Source of the DNA: Bidens hawaiensis
Lineage: Eukaryota; Streptophyta; Magnoliopsida; Asterales; Asteraceae
DNA: 64,000 bases
Reading direction: 5' to 3'
Assembly: GCA_021521415.1 (NCBI GenBank)
Contig: JAIQDT010001668.1
Location: 372,001 to 436,000, forward strand
Shown here one piece after another: positions 11,711-23,209 of this stretch (its first letter is position 1; every line of letters starts with the position of its first letter). Position numbers and translations under genes: made by a program. Below the pieces are notes generated by a model. The model ran no database searches, was not told the origin of the DNA, and was given only the letters and a program-made list of their open reading frames with translations.

Positions 11711-13354
11711 CTGTTTTCTTTGGTTTTTCTTTTGGCTTTTCATTCGTTTCTTCGTTTGAGGCTTGGATTCACCTGAAAATACATTTTAACATGATAAGTA
11801 GTTATTTTAACTATATTATACGATAGAAGTTGCAGTTTTTAGAGATTATTTGATGCTAAAAAGATGTATATTTTTATATACATCAAACATCCCCACACTT
11901 GAACCTTGCTTGTCCTCAAGCAAGCTACTTATAAAAATTCTCTAAAAATAGCAAGTCAAGACCATAGCTTAAACATCCCCTAAAAGAGTTCCAAGAAAAT
12001 GGGAATAAAATAACCAACCTTAAATCATAAGAATATATGAAGTGATATATAAAAAGGCGATTTGTTTTTATGAGCTTCTGTTTATGCGAAACGTCAAATT
12101 CTCACAATGTTCACTCACTCTCGGTTTTATATCTGATCATACCTGTGATGTATGTATGTGAACACTCTTAGCCAAGATGTAACATGTTGAAAATAAGCTT
12201 GCAACAAGTTCAAATCTCCACCTTTGTGAAGGGTTGCATAGATCAGAAGGTAATATGGGTTGGTTTTGTGTGAGTGTAGGGATTTGGTATTTTGTGGTGA
12301 TTCAAAGGTTTAGGTTAATGAGGATGAGGACGGTAAATACAACTTCTGCTTATTGTCAGGAGTCTTAAGATGTCTTCAACTGTTAGCTCATTTCTTCCGA
12401 TTATTTTTTTATTTTTTTATTTCTTTTTGCTAGTGACCCTTTTAAGGTCAGATCGTCAAGACCAGTTTTGTCGAGTATATGGATCAGTTCTTCCTTAATC
12501 CTGCTATGAACATAACTCCCAACTCTAATGGATCGTTCGGATTTAAGCCTAATAGCCCCCACCCTCATTAGTTCGGTATATTCATGTGAGACTGAGTTTG
12601 ACTTTTTCTACATCTTCCTTCGTGGGATCAGTTTCCGTATTCTAAGCATCGTTCATATATTTTTGCTCTTCTTTTCATTGCGCTTTTGGAAACTCCACAA
12701 AATGGTGGCTTTTGTTCGTCTTGGCGCAACTTTTTCTTCACCTCATTGCTAAAGAGAAAGATTCTCTCCCTAAGTTCTGGAGGCTACCTAGGTTTTGCGA
12801 AATGTATGCAGCAAAGGAAATTGAAATCGAAAGAATGCATTTCCAGTTCTTTAGGGTCTGCCAGTAAAAGACCAGTGTTGTATTTTACCGGTGAGAGGGA
12901 TAAAGTTGTATGGTAAGGTTTTGTAAGGTTTTTTGTTTTGTGATTTGAAGAATGGTTTGATGGGAATGTGACAATATTACCTTCTTCCTTATACAACGCT
13001 TCGTGCGGTCTTGAAATGAATAATTGCGACAAGTTCTAAATCACACGAAACATATGACTCACTCAAAGCTTCCGAAAAAATATTTATATGGCAGGAGGTT
13101 TATCTCACAGTAACGGAGGAATTGGGTATAAACGCCATATTTTGCATAAATTTCTTCTCAGTATTACAAAACTTCTTTTTACTTTTTTCACTTTTAGTTT
13201 ATAGTAGAATTTGTTTTTAGTTGGTTATTTGCAAAAAAAAATTTTTGGATTTTTCTTTAGGTTTTGTTATAAAGCCAGTCTTTGTTTGCTACAAAAATTT
13301 TGTTATTAGAGAATCTTATAATTAGTTGAGCAAGTAATTGGTCAAGTAATTCCC

Positions 13355-15546
13355 CTCCCCACACTAAATGGCGTGAGCGAGAGGAGAAATTGAACTTTGC
13401 TAAACATGGTTCGATCGATGATGTGTAGAACCAACTTGCCTCACTCCTTTTGGGGTTACGCCCTTATGACCGCCGCCCGCATTGTCAATCTAGCTCCAAC
13501 TAAGAAGATAGACAAAACACCATAAGAGATATGGCATAAGGGAAAGAAACCCAAATTGTCTTATCTTAGAGTATGAGGATGTGATGCTTATATCACAAGT
13601 GAGTCTGATGACAAACTTGATCCCCGCGGCGAAAAGGTTGTTTTCGTTGGTACTATTACAAAAGCGGTTATTACTTCTTTCATCCTGATACAAATACGAT
13701 TTCTGTCAGGAGGAAAGGCTACTTCCTTGAAGAAGAATTTCTTAGTCAAGGAACTAGAAGTGACATTGTCGATCTTGAAGAAATTCAAGATCCACAATCA
13801 ACCGCTGAGAAAGTTGGAGAGTCTGATCAACAAGTTGTTGCTGCTGATACATCAGACGTGAACACAAGCGTTCGCAGAAGTAGTAGGAATCCCGTACCAA
13901 ATTCTAGATACGTATGTCATCTAGATGGTCCCGAAGTCTTATTAGTAGCCGAATCTGGGGACGAGCCTACTAACTACAAGTCTGCTATCTTGGATCCGGA
14001 ATCCAAGAAATGGCAAGATGCCATGAACTCTGAGATGCAATCTATGCATGATAACCAAGTTTGGAACTTGGTTGAGCTACCCCCCGATAGTCGGGCAGTA
14101 GGGAGCAAATGGATTTTCAAGAGAAAAACCGACATGCATGGAAATGTGCAAACCTATAAGGCACGGCTAGTCGCGAAAGGTTTTACTCAAACTCAAGGTG
14201 TTGACTACGATGAAACCTTTTCGCCCGTTGCTATGACTAAGTCAATTAGGATATTGCTTGCCATTGCTACATACTATGATTATGAGATATGGCAAATGGA
14301 TGTCAAAACCGTTTTCCTTAATGGACATCTTTCTGAAGATGTCTATATGGTTCAGCCTGAAGGTTTTGTCGATCCAAAATATCCTAATAAGGTTTGCAAA
14401 TTGAATAAGTCCATTTATGGATTTAAGCAGGCATCTCGAAGCTGGAATCTTCACTTTTACGAGAAAATCAAAGAGTTTGGTTTTGTCAAAAACGAAGATG
14501 AACCTTGTGTTTACAGAATGGCTAGTGGGAGCACTATATCATTCCTCATCCTGTATGTGGATGACATACTGATCATTGGAAATAACATTCCCATGCTTAA
14601 GGAAGTTAAGCAATGGTTGGAATCTTGTTTTGCAATGAAAGATCTTGGAGAAGCCGCTTATATTCTGGGAATAAAGATCTATAGAGATAGATCTAAGCGG
14701 ATTCTAGGGCTTAGTCAAAGTACCTACATAGACAAGGTGATGGCACGCTTCTCAATAGAAAACTCAAAGAAAGGAGTTGTTCCAATGACTAAGGGAACCT
14801 TGTTGAGCAAATCGCAATCTCCGGCAACGGACATTGAATCTAAACGTATGCAAGAAATTCCATATGCTTCTGCGGTTGGCTCTATCATGTATGCTATGTT
14901 GTGTACTAGACCTGACGTGTCGTATGCCTTGAGCATGACCAGCCGTTTTCAACAGAGTCCTGGCATTGCCCATTGGACTGCTGTGAAGAACATTCTAAGG
15001 TACTTGAATAGGACCAAAGACATGTTCTTGGTGTTTGGGGGAGTGGAAGAGGAGCTCACTGTAAAGTGTTACACTGATGCTAGCTTCCAGACTGACCGAG
15101 ATGATTCTCGCTCACAGTCGGGTTTCGTCTTCACTCTCAATGGAGGAGCTATTTATTGGAAGAGCTCCAAGCAGAGTGTTGTGGTGGATTCTACCACCGA
15201 ATTCGAATATATAGCCGCATCTGATGCTGCTAAGGAGGCTGCTTGGATGAAGAAGTTCATCACCGATCTCGATGTGGTTCCGAGTATTCACAAACCAATC
15301 GAGATATTTTGTGATAACACAGGTGCTATTGCTCAAGCCAAAGAGCCAAGGTCTCATCACAGAACCAAGCACATTCTAAGGAAGTTCCATCTTATTCGGG
15401 AAATATTGGAACGAGGTGACATCGTGATAAGCAAAGTAGACACTGATCAAAATCTAGCCGACCCGTTCACTAAGTCGATGACTCAGGACAAATATGACCA
15501 GCATAGAGATGCTATCGGGCTTAGACTTGCTAGTGATTTATTTTGA
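13355..15546 (+). pseudogene. Ty1/copia pol: integrase C-terminus, RT and RNase H
   Basis: The reading begins inside integrase (NGVSERRN, SFWGYALMTAARIVNL, KKPKLSYLRV). That part has three stops (near 13390, 13525 and 13570) and a frameshift near 13650. From 13858 a 562-codon frame is open through RT and RNase H. RT motifs are WIFKRKTDMHGN, ARLVAKGFTQ, the DVKTVFLNG aspartate and YVDDILIIG. RNase H motifs are YTDASFQTDRDDSRSQSG, STTEFEYIAASD and FCDNTGAIA, ending at LADPFTKSM. The lineage is Tork/TNT1-like by appearance. Gag, protease and the integrase N-terminus are missing, cut off at about 13355. Confidence 0.9.
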
Positions 15547-15729
15547 TTTAGTATTTGGATGTATGAACATTCAAACAGTTGTACTTTTCAGTTCACCTTT
15601 GATTTAATGGTTAAATGCAAACGTTGAATGATACAACTGTGTTCCTTTTAATACGTTTAATCCATGAATATTATATTCTAAACTATCAGTAGTCGGTCAG
15701 ACTCGTGGGAGCGATTCTGAATTAAGACT
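15547..15729 (+). other. Copia 3' untranslated region, left part, ending in TSD AGACT
   Basis: Non-coding sequence after the copia pol stop. It is interrupted after AGACT (15725-15729) by the solo LTR and resumes at 18256 with the second AGACT. Confidence 0.8.
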
Positions 15730-16282
15730 TGTAACATCCTAAAATTTATAATGTTGAATAAAGAAAGTTACGTTTAGTGATTTCCGCGTTATTAATTAAT
15801 TAATATCGAGTAAAGAACGGATCATGGATTTAGATTAATTGAGATGGGTTAAATGAGAATGGGCTTTAGGTCCATGGGCTTTAAGGGATATAAATATCCC
15901 CTAAACCAACCTAAAACCCTAAACCCTCATTTCATTTCCATCATAATCTCTACACACTCCAAAACACACACACACCACACACCGCCATATACGGCCGGCG
16001 GCCGAGGGAGAGAAACGAGCAAGATCCGAGAGATAGTAAACGATTAGTTGTGATTAAACAAGTTAAACGAGATCCAAACGAGCACAAACGGTATGTTCTT
16101 GACCTTTAAAGTTTATGTTTTATTGAATGTCCTTAAGCTTAAAGATCCAAGCTTTATAGTATATACGGGATATATATACGAACGAAATGGTTAGGGAACG
16201 TTAGTGGGTGATGTCGAACCATAACAAGGGTATTAAAATCGCCAAAATGCTTGATAAAAACCAAACCCGTAGCTGAACTGGG

Positions 16283-16550
16283 CAACTTCGCCTGCGAACT
16301 GATAACTTCGCCTGCAAACTGGTAACTTCGCCTTCAAAGCTTAACTTCGCCTTCAAAGCTTAACTTCGCCTACGGCCAAGTTCCCCTAGCTGGTAACTTC
16401 GCCTAAAGCTAAGTTCGCCTAAGGTTTAACTTCGCCTAAAGCTAAGTTCGCCTAAGGTTTAACTTCGCCTAAAGCTAAGTTCGCATAAGGTTTAACTTCG
16501 CCTAAAGCTAAGTTCGCCTAAGGTTTAACTTCGCCTAAAGTCAAGTTCGA
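16283..16550 (+). repeat. AACTTCGCC tandem repeat inside the solo LTR
   Basis: The first part has AACTTCGCC at irregular spacing. From about 16396 there are four copies of a 33-bp unit (AACTTCGCCTAAAGC, then TAAGTTCGCCTAAGGTTT). The same 9-mer recurs many times in the Sirevirus-like element at 32.7-41.9 kb, which belongs to a different superfamily. Confidence 0.9.
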
Positions 16551-17297
16551 TTAGAAAATAAATTAAAAACCTAATGGAAAATGTGTTAAGACAGTTAATG
16601 TAAACAAAATTTTTCCAAGCTGACCTGGCAGCTCGACCCCAGCCAGGGGCTCTGCCCCTTGGACCCCGCTGCCAGGGGCGCTGCCCCCGGACCCCCGTTC
16701 GTTGTGGGTTGTATAAAGATAGAAATACAACATGAGTAGTAGTAGTTAATTGATACATGTAAATATTATACAGTTAGCCGTGCACAGCTCAAGAAGGGAA
16801 TAACGATTAACGGAGAGCGTAACAGGATTCAGGTGAGTTTCTAGCCCCATTTATGTGTTATGTTTTCGGGGCTGTGTGCATACTCGATGTGTTGTTAATA
16901 CATTTATCCTAAGTGATAAGTGTATACCATATGTGATATATGTGATGGATATGAATGATTGCTTGTCTGTACGCGAACGATCTTCGGATATTGCACGTAC
17001 TGTCAGGTCAAAAATAAAGGTACGAATATTATATATCGAAGATGTATGAACATTACAAATGAATACTTGTCGGAGCGTGAACGATCTTCGGATATTGCAC
17101 GTATCGACAAGAGGTATGGTTGTTAAATGAATGATGTAAAGAACGCCTAGAGTGTTCTTATGCTATAATGTAATTATTGTATATGTGAAGTATGTGTATA
17201 CAGGTACACGAATGGTATGTGAGTTCTACATTCGACATAGTAAGTTAGGATGGCAAATCCCTCTAGCTTTTGTCGGACATAGACTCGGCTGGTGATG

Positions 17298-17800
17298 GCG
17301 TAGTTAAGGACTGCGGGCCTTATACGTAATGTAGATGATAGATGTAAACGTAGATAGGGACGGTGGGCCTTATACGTGTTACAGATAATAGACGACAACG
17401 TAGTTAAGGACTGCGGGCCTTATACGTAAAGTAGATGATATATGTAAACGTAGATAGGGACGGTGGGCCTTATACGTGTTACAGATAATAGACGACAACG
17501 TAGTTAAGGACTGCGGACCTTATACGTATTATAGATAGGCATCAGCATAGGAAAGGACTGTGGACCTTATACGTGCTGTATTTGTATTGTGGTAGCATAG
17601 GGGAGGACTGCGGACCTCGTACGTGCTATGGTTTAGGTTGCAACATAGGGAAGGACTGTGGACCTTGTATGTGTTGTGGATGTAGGATGGTATAGGGAAG
17701 GACTGCGGACCTTGCACGTACCATAAATGGTGAACATAGGTAAGGACTGCGGACCTTTTACGTGTTCACGACCTTGAGTACAGGTATAGACGGCGGACTA
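17298..17800 (+). repeat. AAGGACTGCGGACCTTATACGT tandem array inside the solo LTR
   Basis: About ten imperfect units of 50-60 bp centred on GGACTGCGGRCCTTATACG. In the first part they form a higher-order 100-bp period (TAGTTAAGGACTGCGGGCC at 17301, 17401 and 17501). A looser TATG microsatellite follows at about 17840-17930. Confidence 0.85.
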
Positions 17801-18255
17801 TGAACGTACTCTCGGTAGACTGAGGTTAGTAATTGTAGATATGTATGTATGTATGGTAGTATGTATGTAGAACAGAAGGGTAACTAGTTAGGTATGGATA
17901 TGTATCTTCGGATATGTATGTATGTGTATGTATTGTATGGCGTCCGATTAACTAGAACTCACTCAGCGTAGCTGACTTTTAGTATGCACGCAGGTGAGTA
18001 GAATGAGACAACTAGCTTGAGCGGGCACATGGTGGGCGAATAGGAGACTGGCATTTGAAGACTCAAGATGTTTTAATGTAATTGACGTTTATTTTGAAAG
18101 ACAAGAATGTTTAATTAAGGCAAGTTTTGGATTGTTGTAACGTTTCATGAAAGTTTTTATATTCCGCGAAAGTTTTAATGAACTCTGATTTGTAAGAACT
18201 GTGTTTATGAGTAAATCCGACGCTAAAGTAAGGCTACCGGGTTCGAGGCCTTACA

Positions 18256-18919
18256 AGACTATTCTGACTTTGGACTCAAGCAGTTGACTTCCAAACTCAC
18301 AGACCTCATTATGAATGACGTTGGATGTAACTCACATCAAATCATCTTCATGGATCGATCATAAGATGTTTTGATAATAGTATGCTCATTTAGTATCCTT
18401 AGACCTGAGATACATATTAGAATTTTCGTTTACCGAGGGATATTCTTTGATCATGTCAACCGCTGTTGCGTAACTGCCAGCCATAAAGGCATTGATTGGG
18501 AATGTTCTGGAGTTCAGTGGGAGTTGTATGTAGTCAAGATGGGATTCTGTACTCTTACATTAAAATGTAACAGTTAGACATATTGGCGCCCTCGTTGATT
18601 CAAACTGGTAAAGTGTGAGGCCTCACCCAAACTAACTGTGTGTTTGATTGGACCACTTTGACTCTATATCGAGAACTACAATAATTGAACACTATATGAG
18701 ATTGATATGATCCATGTCTCATTGTTCAATTGATGTCTTATACAGAAAGGATAGATGACAACGATTACTATAAATTCATTATCTTGCAATAAGGTATTCC
18801 AAGATACTTTGGTTATGGATTTAAAATGTCATATTCGGTTGGGGACAGCTATGTGTATCTAGAACGCCTCTGGCTGTCAGCGTTGTGATACTTGACCCAA
18901 ATACGTCCAAGTGGGAGAC
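18256..18919 (+). other. Copia 3' untranslated region, right part, with PPT
   Basis: This continues the copia sequence after the nested solo LTR. It ends in the polypurine tract AAGTGGGAGAC (18909-18919) immediately before the 3' LTR, which defines the plus-strand priming site and confirms the element's orientation. Confidence 0.8.
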
Positions 18920-19887
18920 TGTTGGATTTTATGGACGTTTCGGGTCAAGTCAACGCGACCGACCCGAATGTGACCCGGACTGAGTTACACCGGGGGTGAC
19001 GAGATAAAGGTCTATTCAAATGTTAATTAGGCCCGACACTATTAATTAGATGGACTTGATAATGGACTAGGCTTTGTTTTGTTAATTGGGCTTAAGCCCA
19101 ATTGGTTAACTTGGATAAACCCTAATAATAATAGTATATATATATTAAGATATTATTATTTTAAGGATAACCAAAAAAAAAAAAAAGAAAAACAAAGCAA
19201 CCCTAGCTGCCAATAAAACCGGCGTCGTTTTCCGGCCACCGGTTTTCCGGCGAGAATTATCCGGCCACCGTAAGCACCAAACAACCACTATTCATCGTCC
19301 TTTAATCACCACAAACACCACCGTAGCTCCTTATAGCTCCGGCGCTGTCAAGAAACCGCTCACACGTTTTTTCCGGCGACCTGGTTCGTCTTCTCCGGCG
19401 AGTCATGTTTTTCCGACGAACTCTGTTTCGGTGATTTAAGGTTGCTGCTGCTTGCTGTCAAGGTTCACCGCTGTCCGCCGTGTCTTGTAGCTGTTGGATC
19501 TGAGTTCAATACCTTCTGCCGCCGTCCATTTCATCTACCAGAATCCGCTGCCGCCGCCGCCGGATCTACATCGGGTGTCAACTGTGTCATCTAGTTCTTC
19601 TTGTTAACCCCTTGGTGTCTTCCCGGTTCTTGTAACCGAGGTATATCGACAAACACCCTATGGTTGTTTAATTTATGTTAATCGTACTCGTATCGTTAGT
19701 AATCGGATCCGGGTTCGGGTTTCGGTTTTTGGTTCGTTTTAACTCGTTAATATCTGCTGCGTTTTGTTGTTCGTTTACATACATATATTAATATTGATTA
19801 ATATTTTATCGAAACGAAACTTATAACTAAAACGGGTTCAAAAATAGTTTAACCGTTTTTGTCTCGGACCACCGTTGAAACCCAACA
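18920..19887 (+). repeat. 3' LTR of the plus-strand copia element
   Basis: The 968-bp LTR starts TGTTGGATTTTATGGACG and ends GAAACCCAACA, with a TGTTGG/CCAACA inverted terminal repeat. A TATA-like AGTATATATATATT lies at about 19133. A CCGGCG-rich R/U5-like leader follows. It is directly followed by AATTT. No matching 5' LTR occurs to the left in the window, so the element is 5'-truncated. Confidence 0.85.
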
Positions 19888-20285
19888 AATTTCTCAACAT
19901 ATCAATTATGAGATCCTATGGAATCATTTAAATACATAAGTGATATTATTCCTATTAGCATTTTGGATTCACAGTTTGATCTTATTGCGTTTTCATATAA
20001 AAATGCATAAAATATGAACAAGATAAAGAAGTCGCAATATTTCAACACTTAATAGTTAGAATACAAACTTCATGTATTGTATTGTATTGTATTGTTAAGC
20101 AAGTTTCAATCATATGTGTAGTTCTATATAAAGTCAAAAGTAAAACTAAAGGCTCACTGAAAATATAGAAAGTTAAAAGCCAAAAAATTTAACGTCGGTT
20201 TGGTTTTTTCAACCGGTTTGAGTATAAAACGTAAACTAAACCTTTGGCATGGTTTAAAATTTTCTAAGCCGGCTGCCCGAGAAAA
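19888..20285. repeat. Truncated second copy of the 9.1-kb LTR, plus flank
   Basis: About 70 bp (19890-19958) match 9163-9232 with only a few differences, including ATATCAATTATGAGAT and AATACATAAGTGATATTATT. The left end is cut by the plus-strand copia 3' LTR, so that copia inserted into this Ale-like LTR. The remaining bases up to the Helitron at 20286 show no gene. Confidence 0.7.
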
Positions 20286-23209
20286 TCTTTAAATACTATT
20301 AAAGCAAAACAATTTTTTCACGTGACCTTCTTTTAGGCTGTCCACATATGCAATACAGTCAGCACTTTCCATTCTCAGATTCTCTATTATGCTGCCACGT
20401 GTCCTCTTCACCCAATCACCCTATATTTAAATCTTAACAATTCATAATTTTTCACCCTAAACATATTTTTCTCTCTTTCTCTATTAGTCAGATTTCCTTT
20501 CACCCTCTCATATATTCCGGATACTCTAGATCTAGATTTGTATTAATCGTTTTTCGGTAAAATTATATTTTTTAATAAACTTCCGATTGTCGATATATGT
20601 ATTTCCGGCAACATTATATTTTTTTCCAGTTATTATTTCCTCTAACCTTTTTTTCTTTATTTTCATTGTTAGCTGATTTTATTAAAATCAGTTTAGGTTG
20701 TAAATCAAAAACGGCGATGAAGCTAATATGTGGACGTATTTACATTTTTCCAGTAAGTTGTTCCGTTAAGTTTTTCCGGTTATTTGTTATACCTATAACA
20801 ATGGTTGTTTTATATTTATTTGAAGTTTATATTTTTATTTCCTGTTTTTTTGTTTTACATGTTGTTCTTCTAGGTTCTAAATAAAAATCACTTTAGCCAT
20901 GGACAATATCATTATTTCGTTTTTCCGGTAAGACACATTAAAATTATTTGGTTAAAAATTATAGTAATAATCTTTCATAATATCAATGTTATAACAAAAC
21001 ATTATTATTTCATATTATTTACCCGATTGATTTATGGAATATTTTAGTTTACCTTCTATATCTAAATCTGAGATACTATGGTTATTATCATTATATTGTT
21101 TTTTCCTGTAAGACATTCAATGTTTCCGGTTATAAATTAAATATCAAATTTTCCATAATATCAACATTAATATTCTACTTTATAATTTTAGGTTAATGTC
21201 CCGACTGATACAAACTAATTTTCATGAACTAAGCATTAATTTATAAGATGTATTTTTTTTATATTGATGTATATTTCTTTTTTGAATATTCAATTATATT
21301 CATTATTTGTAGATAAAATAATATATTGATTTATATCGGAGATACCTTAATGTATATTTTTTTTCCGGCGTGCCTTAGTATACATAAATTACATATTTAA
21401 GTATCCAATTAATATAATTTATTGAGTTTGACTATCCTTATTTGTTTAAATAACTAATAAGGATAGTCAAACTCAATAAATTGTATTAAGGGTTTTAATA
21501 CAATTTAATTAACATATTTAAACTCCTTTTAAATTCGGTATTTGGCCAATCTTTCAACAAAGTTTTAAAGGTTTTAATACTCTCCATAATTTTAAACTCA
21601 TTCAAAATCTTTTCATACTTTTTTGAATTTTTCGAATTAACCGATTTGATTTTCATTTTTGTAATTATATCTATATTAATTAGTCACATTACTAAAATTA
21701 GAACATATTGTGATTTTAATTTTTGTGATTTTAATATTCAAAAAATTGATTGTCAAACTAAAAATACTTGCCATAGTTGTAATGTAATCTTACTTTAACT
21801 TATGTGAATATTAATTATTAATTAATACTAAAATAATAACCGCATTATTTTATAACACAATATTCAAATTGACATAATTTCTAATAATCAATACCTAATA
21901 TATCATAAATTAAATAACCGTTTTATCATCATTTATAAATATTATTCGACACATATGATTTAGTGAATATTATTAAACATGACAACTTTTCATAATTTAT
22001 TAATATTATTATTCTCATGAAACAAGATATTTCAAATTATTTATATCTTTACATGGAAGACCAAATTTAAACTTAAATTTCGGTCACTTCTAAGTTTACC
22101 ATTCGATATCGTATTCTTCATAGATATTCCATCATAACTACATCCAAATTTCAATATTTTCACTACAACCATGTAATTTCTTCAACGAATTATTAATATA
22201 CATTTCACAAAGGTTAATGTCACTAAATTTCTCAATAATGTATAATAAACACGTATTATATATTTACCCATTTTAACTAATAAGTTTTTTAAACATAATA
22301 TAAATCTTCTAATTATAACATCCAAATAATTTGATAGTGTAAGTCTTCATAATGTTTTCAAAGAATATTAATAATATTTGATAATTTATTTCTTATACGT
22401 TTATATTTTGTTTTCATTGATTGTGTATCATATTTTTTCAGCTTTAGTTATTTTCAAAGTCAACATAAAATTTTTTAATCTATCCAAAGTTATTTGAAAA
22501 TTCATTTATTTTAAAACGTTTTTAAGTTTTGCAAATTTAACAAAATATTAATGTTAGTGATTTAAATATTTGTTGCAAGATTGGTCAAAAATCAAAAAAA
22601 AAATATCATTTTTTGAAGTTAACTAATTCCAATTTTTTTATATTTTGTAACTATTTTGAAAATATTACAAAACGAGTTGTTTTGAAAGAGTATCAAATTT
22701 GTTAGTTCTAAAATGACGGCCAAAAAAGGTTTTTATCGATATATCATTTTGGTTTAATGGTTTAAGTTAGAAAGATGTTTTATGTTGTCATTTTACTTTG
22801 TTTGTTGTTATATCATATATGTTATTTTGTTTTAATAAAAACAACTTTATTAATGTTCAAATGTTACTCATTATTAAATATGTTACTATGGTAAATTTAA
22901 TTTGGATGCTATTGTTTTATTATATTTTCAGGTGGTGAAGCAAAATGAGTTTCTTTTCATAGAATGTTTAAAAAAGTTGATGTGGTTTAATATGAGAGAA
23001 CATTTTTATGTCTTTTGTTGATTTTTTTTGGTTGTTCGATGTACATTAACTTGCTGTAACTTTTAACTTTTAATATCTGGACAATGTAAATGGTTAACGT
23101 TTTGGTCCGAAAGTTTGAAGAAGTTTTATGTTTCTTGAATTTATTGTTTAAATTTATTATGTTTGTTGACATGTTTTTCCACCCGTGTATAACACGGGCA
23201 ATACCCTAG
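20286..23209 (+). mobile_element. 2.9-kb non-autonomous Helitron
   Basis: It starts TCTTTAAATACTATTAAAGC preceded by A, with a TTTCACGTGACC motif close by. It ends with hairpin CCCGTGT-AT-AACACGGG (23182-23198) and CTAG (23206-23209) followed by T. Both target bases fit. The 5' end is clearly related to those at 3347 and 8229. The interior has repeated TTTTTCCGGTAA phrases and a CACGTGTCCTC block but no Rep/helicase domain. Small open frames inside (20597-20884 plus, 22987-23172 minus) are low-complexity. Confidence 0.75.
21409..21489. repeat. Long perfect hairpin inside the Helitron
   Basis: Arms 21416-21442 and 21456-21482 are perfect 27-nt reverse complements around a 13-nt loop. The pairing continues outward for about seven more pairs with one G-T wobble. 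The arm core is ATTGAGTTTGACTATCC. It could be a young foldback insertion or a source of small RNAs. Confidence 0.9.

Larger units (their letters stand above)
9951..13354. mobile_element. Unclassified LTR-retroelement non-coding region with minisatellites
   Basis: No coding domain is recognisable, but several phrases are typical of plant retroelement untranslated or LTR sequence. Examples are a CAAGTGTACCTATCG...CCAAGTATCGATCC block near 10050-10120 and CATCCCCACACTTGAACCTT with TGTCCTCAAGCAAGC near 11888-11925. Short open frames (for example plus 12528-12916) match nothing I know. I could not identify LTR borders or TSDs, so its limits are those of the neighbouring copia fragments. At the right edge a CCTCCCCACACT phrase abuts the truncated copia integrase. 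Confidence 0.4.
15730..18255 (+). mobile_element. Tekay-like solo LTR nested in the copia 3' region
   Basis: The 2526-bp insert begins TGTAACATCCTAAAATTT and ends GGGTTCGAGGCCTTACA. It is flanked by perfect 5-bp direct repeats AGACT (15725-15729 and 18256-18260). The TGTAAC...TTACA ends and length fit LTRs of Ty3/gypsy chromoviruses of the Tekay/Del lineage (inferred from the terminal sequence). There is no PBS, PPT or coding domain inside, so it is a solo LTR left by LTR-LTR recombination. It contains two tandem-repeat blocks. A G-rich, CCCCGGACCCCC-containing stretch (about 16630-16700) precedes the second. Confidence 0.8.

Noticed and set aside
11484..11743. Overlapping Cys/Gly-rich open frames
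   Set aside because: Produced by translating the 27-bp minisatellite in several frames.
12528..12916. Two overlapping plus-strand open frames
   Set aside because: No domain, biased composition, and located in retroelement non-coding sequence.
16283..16550. Possible CRISPR-like array
   Set aside because: The repeats are contiguous tandem units without unique spacers, and the genome is a plant. The same applies to 17298-17800 and 27050-27400.
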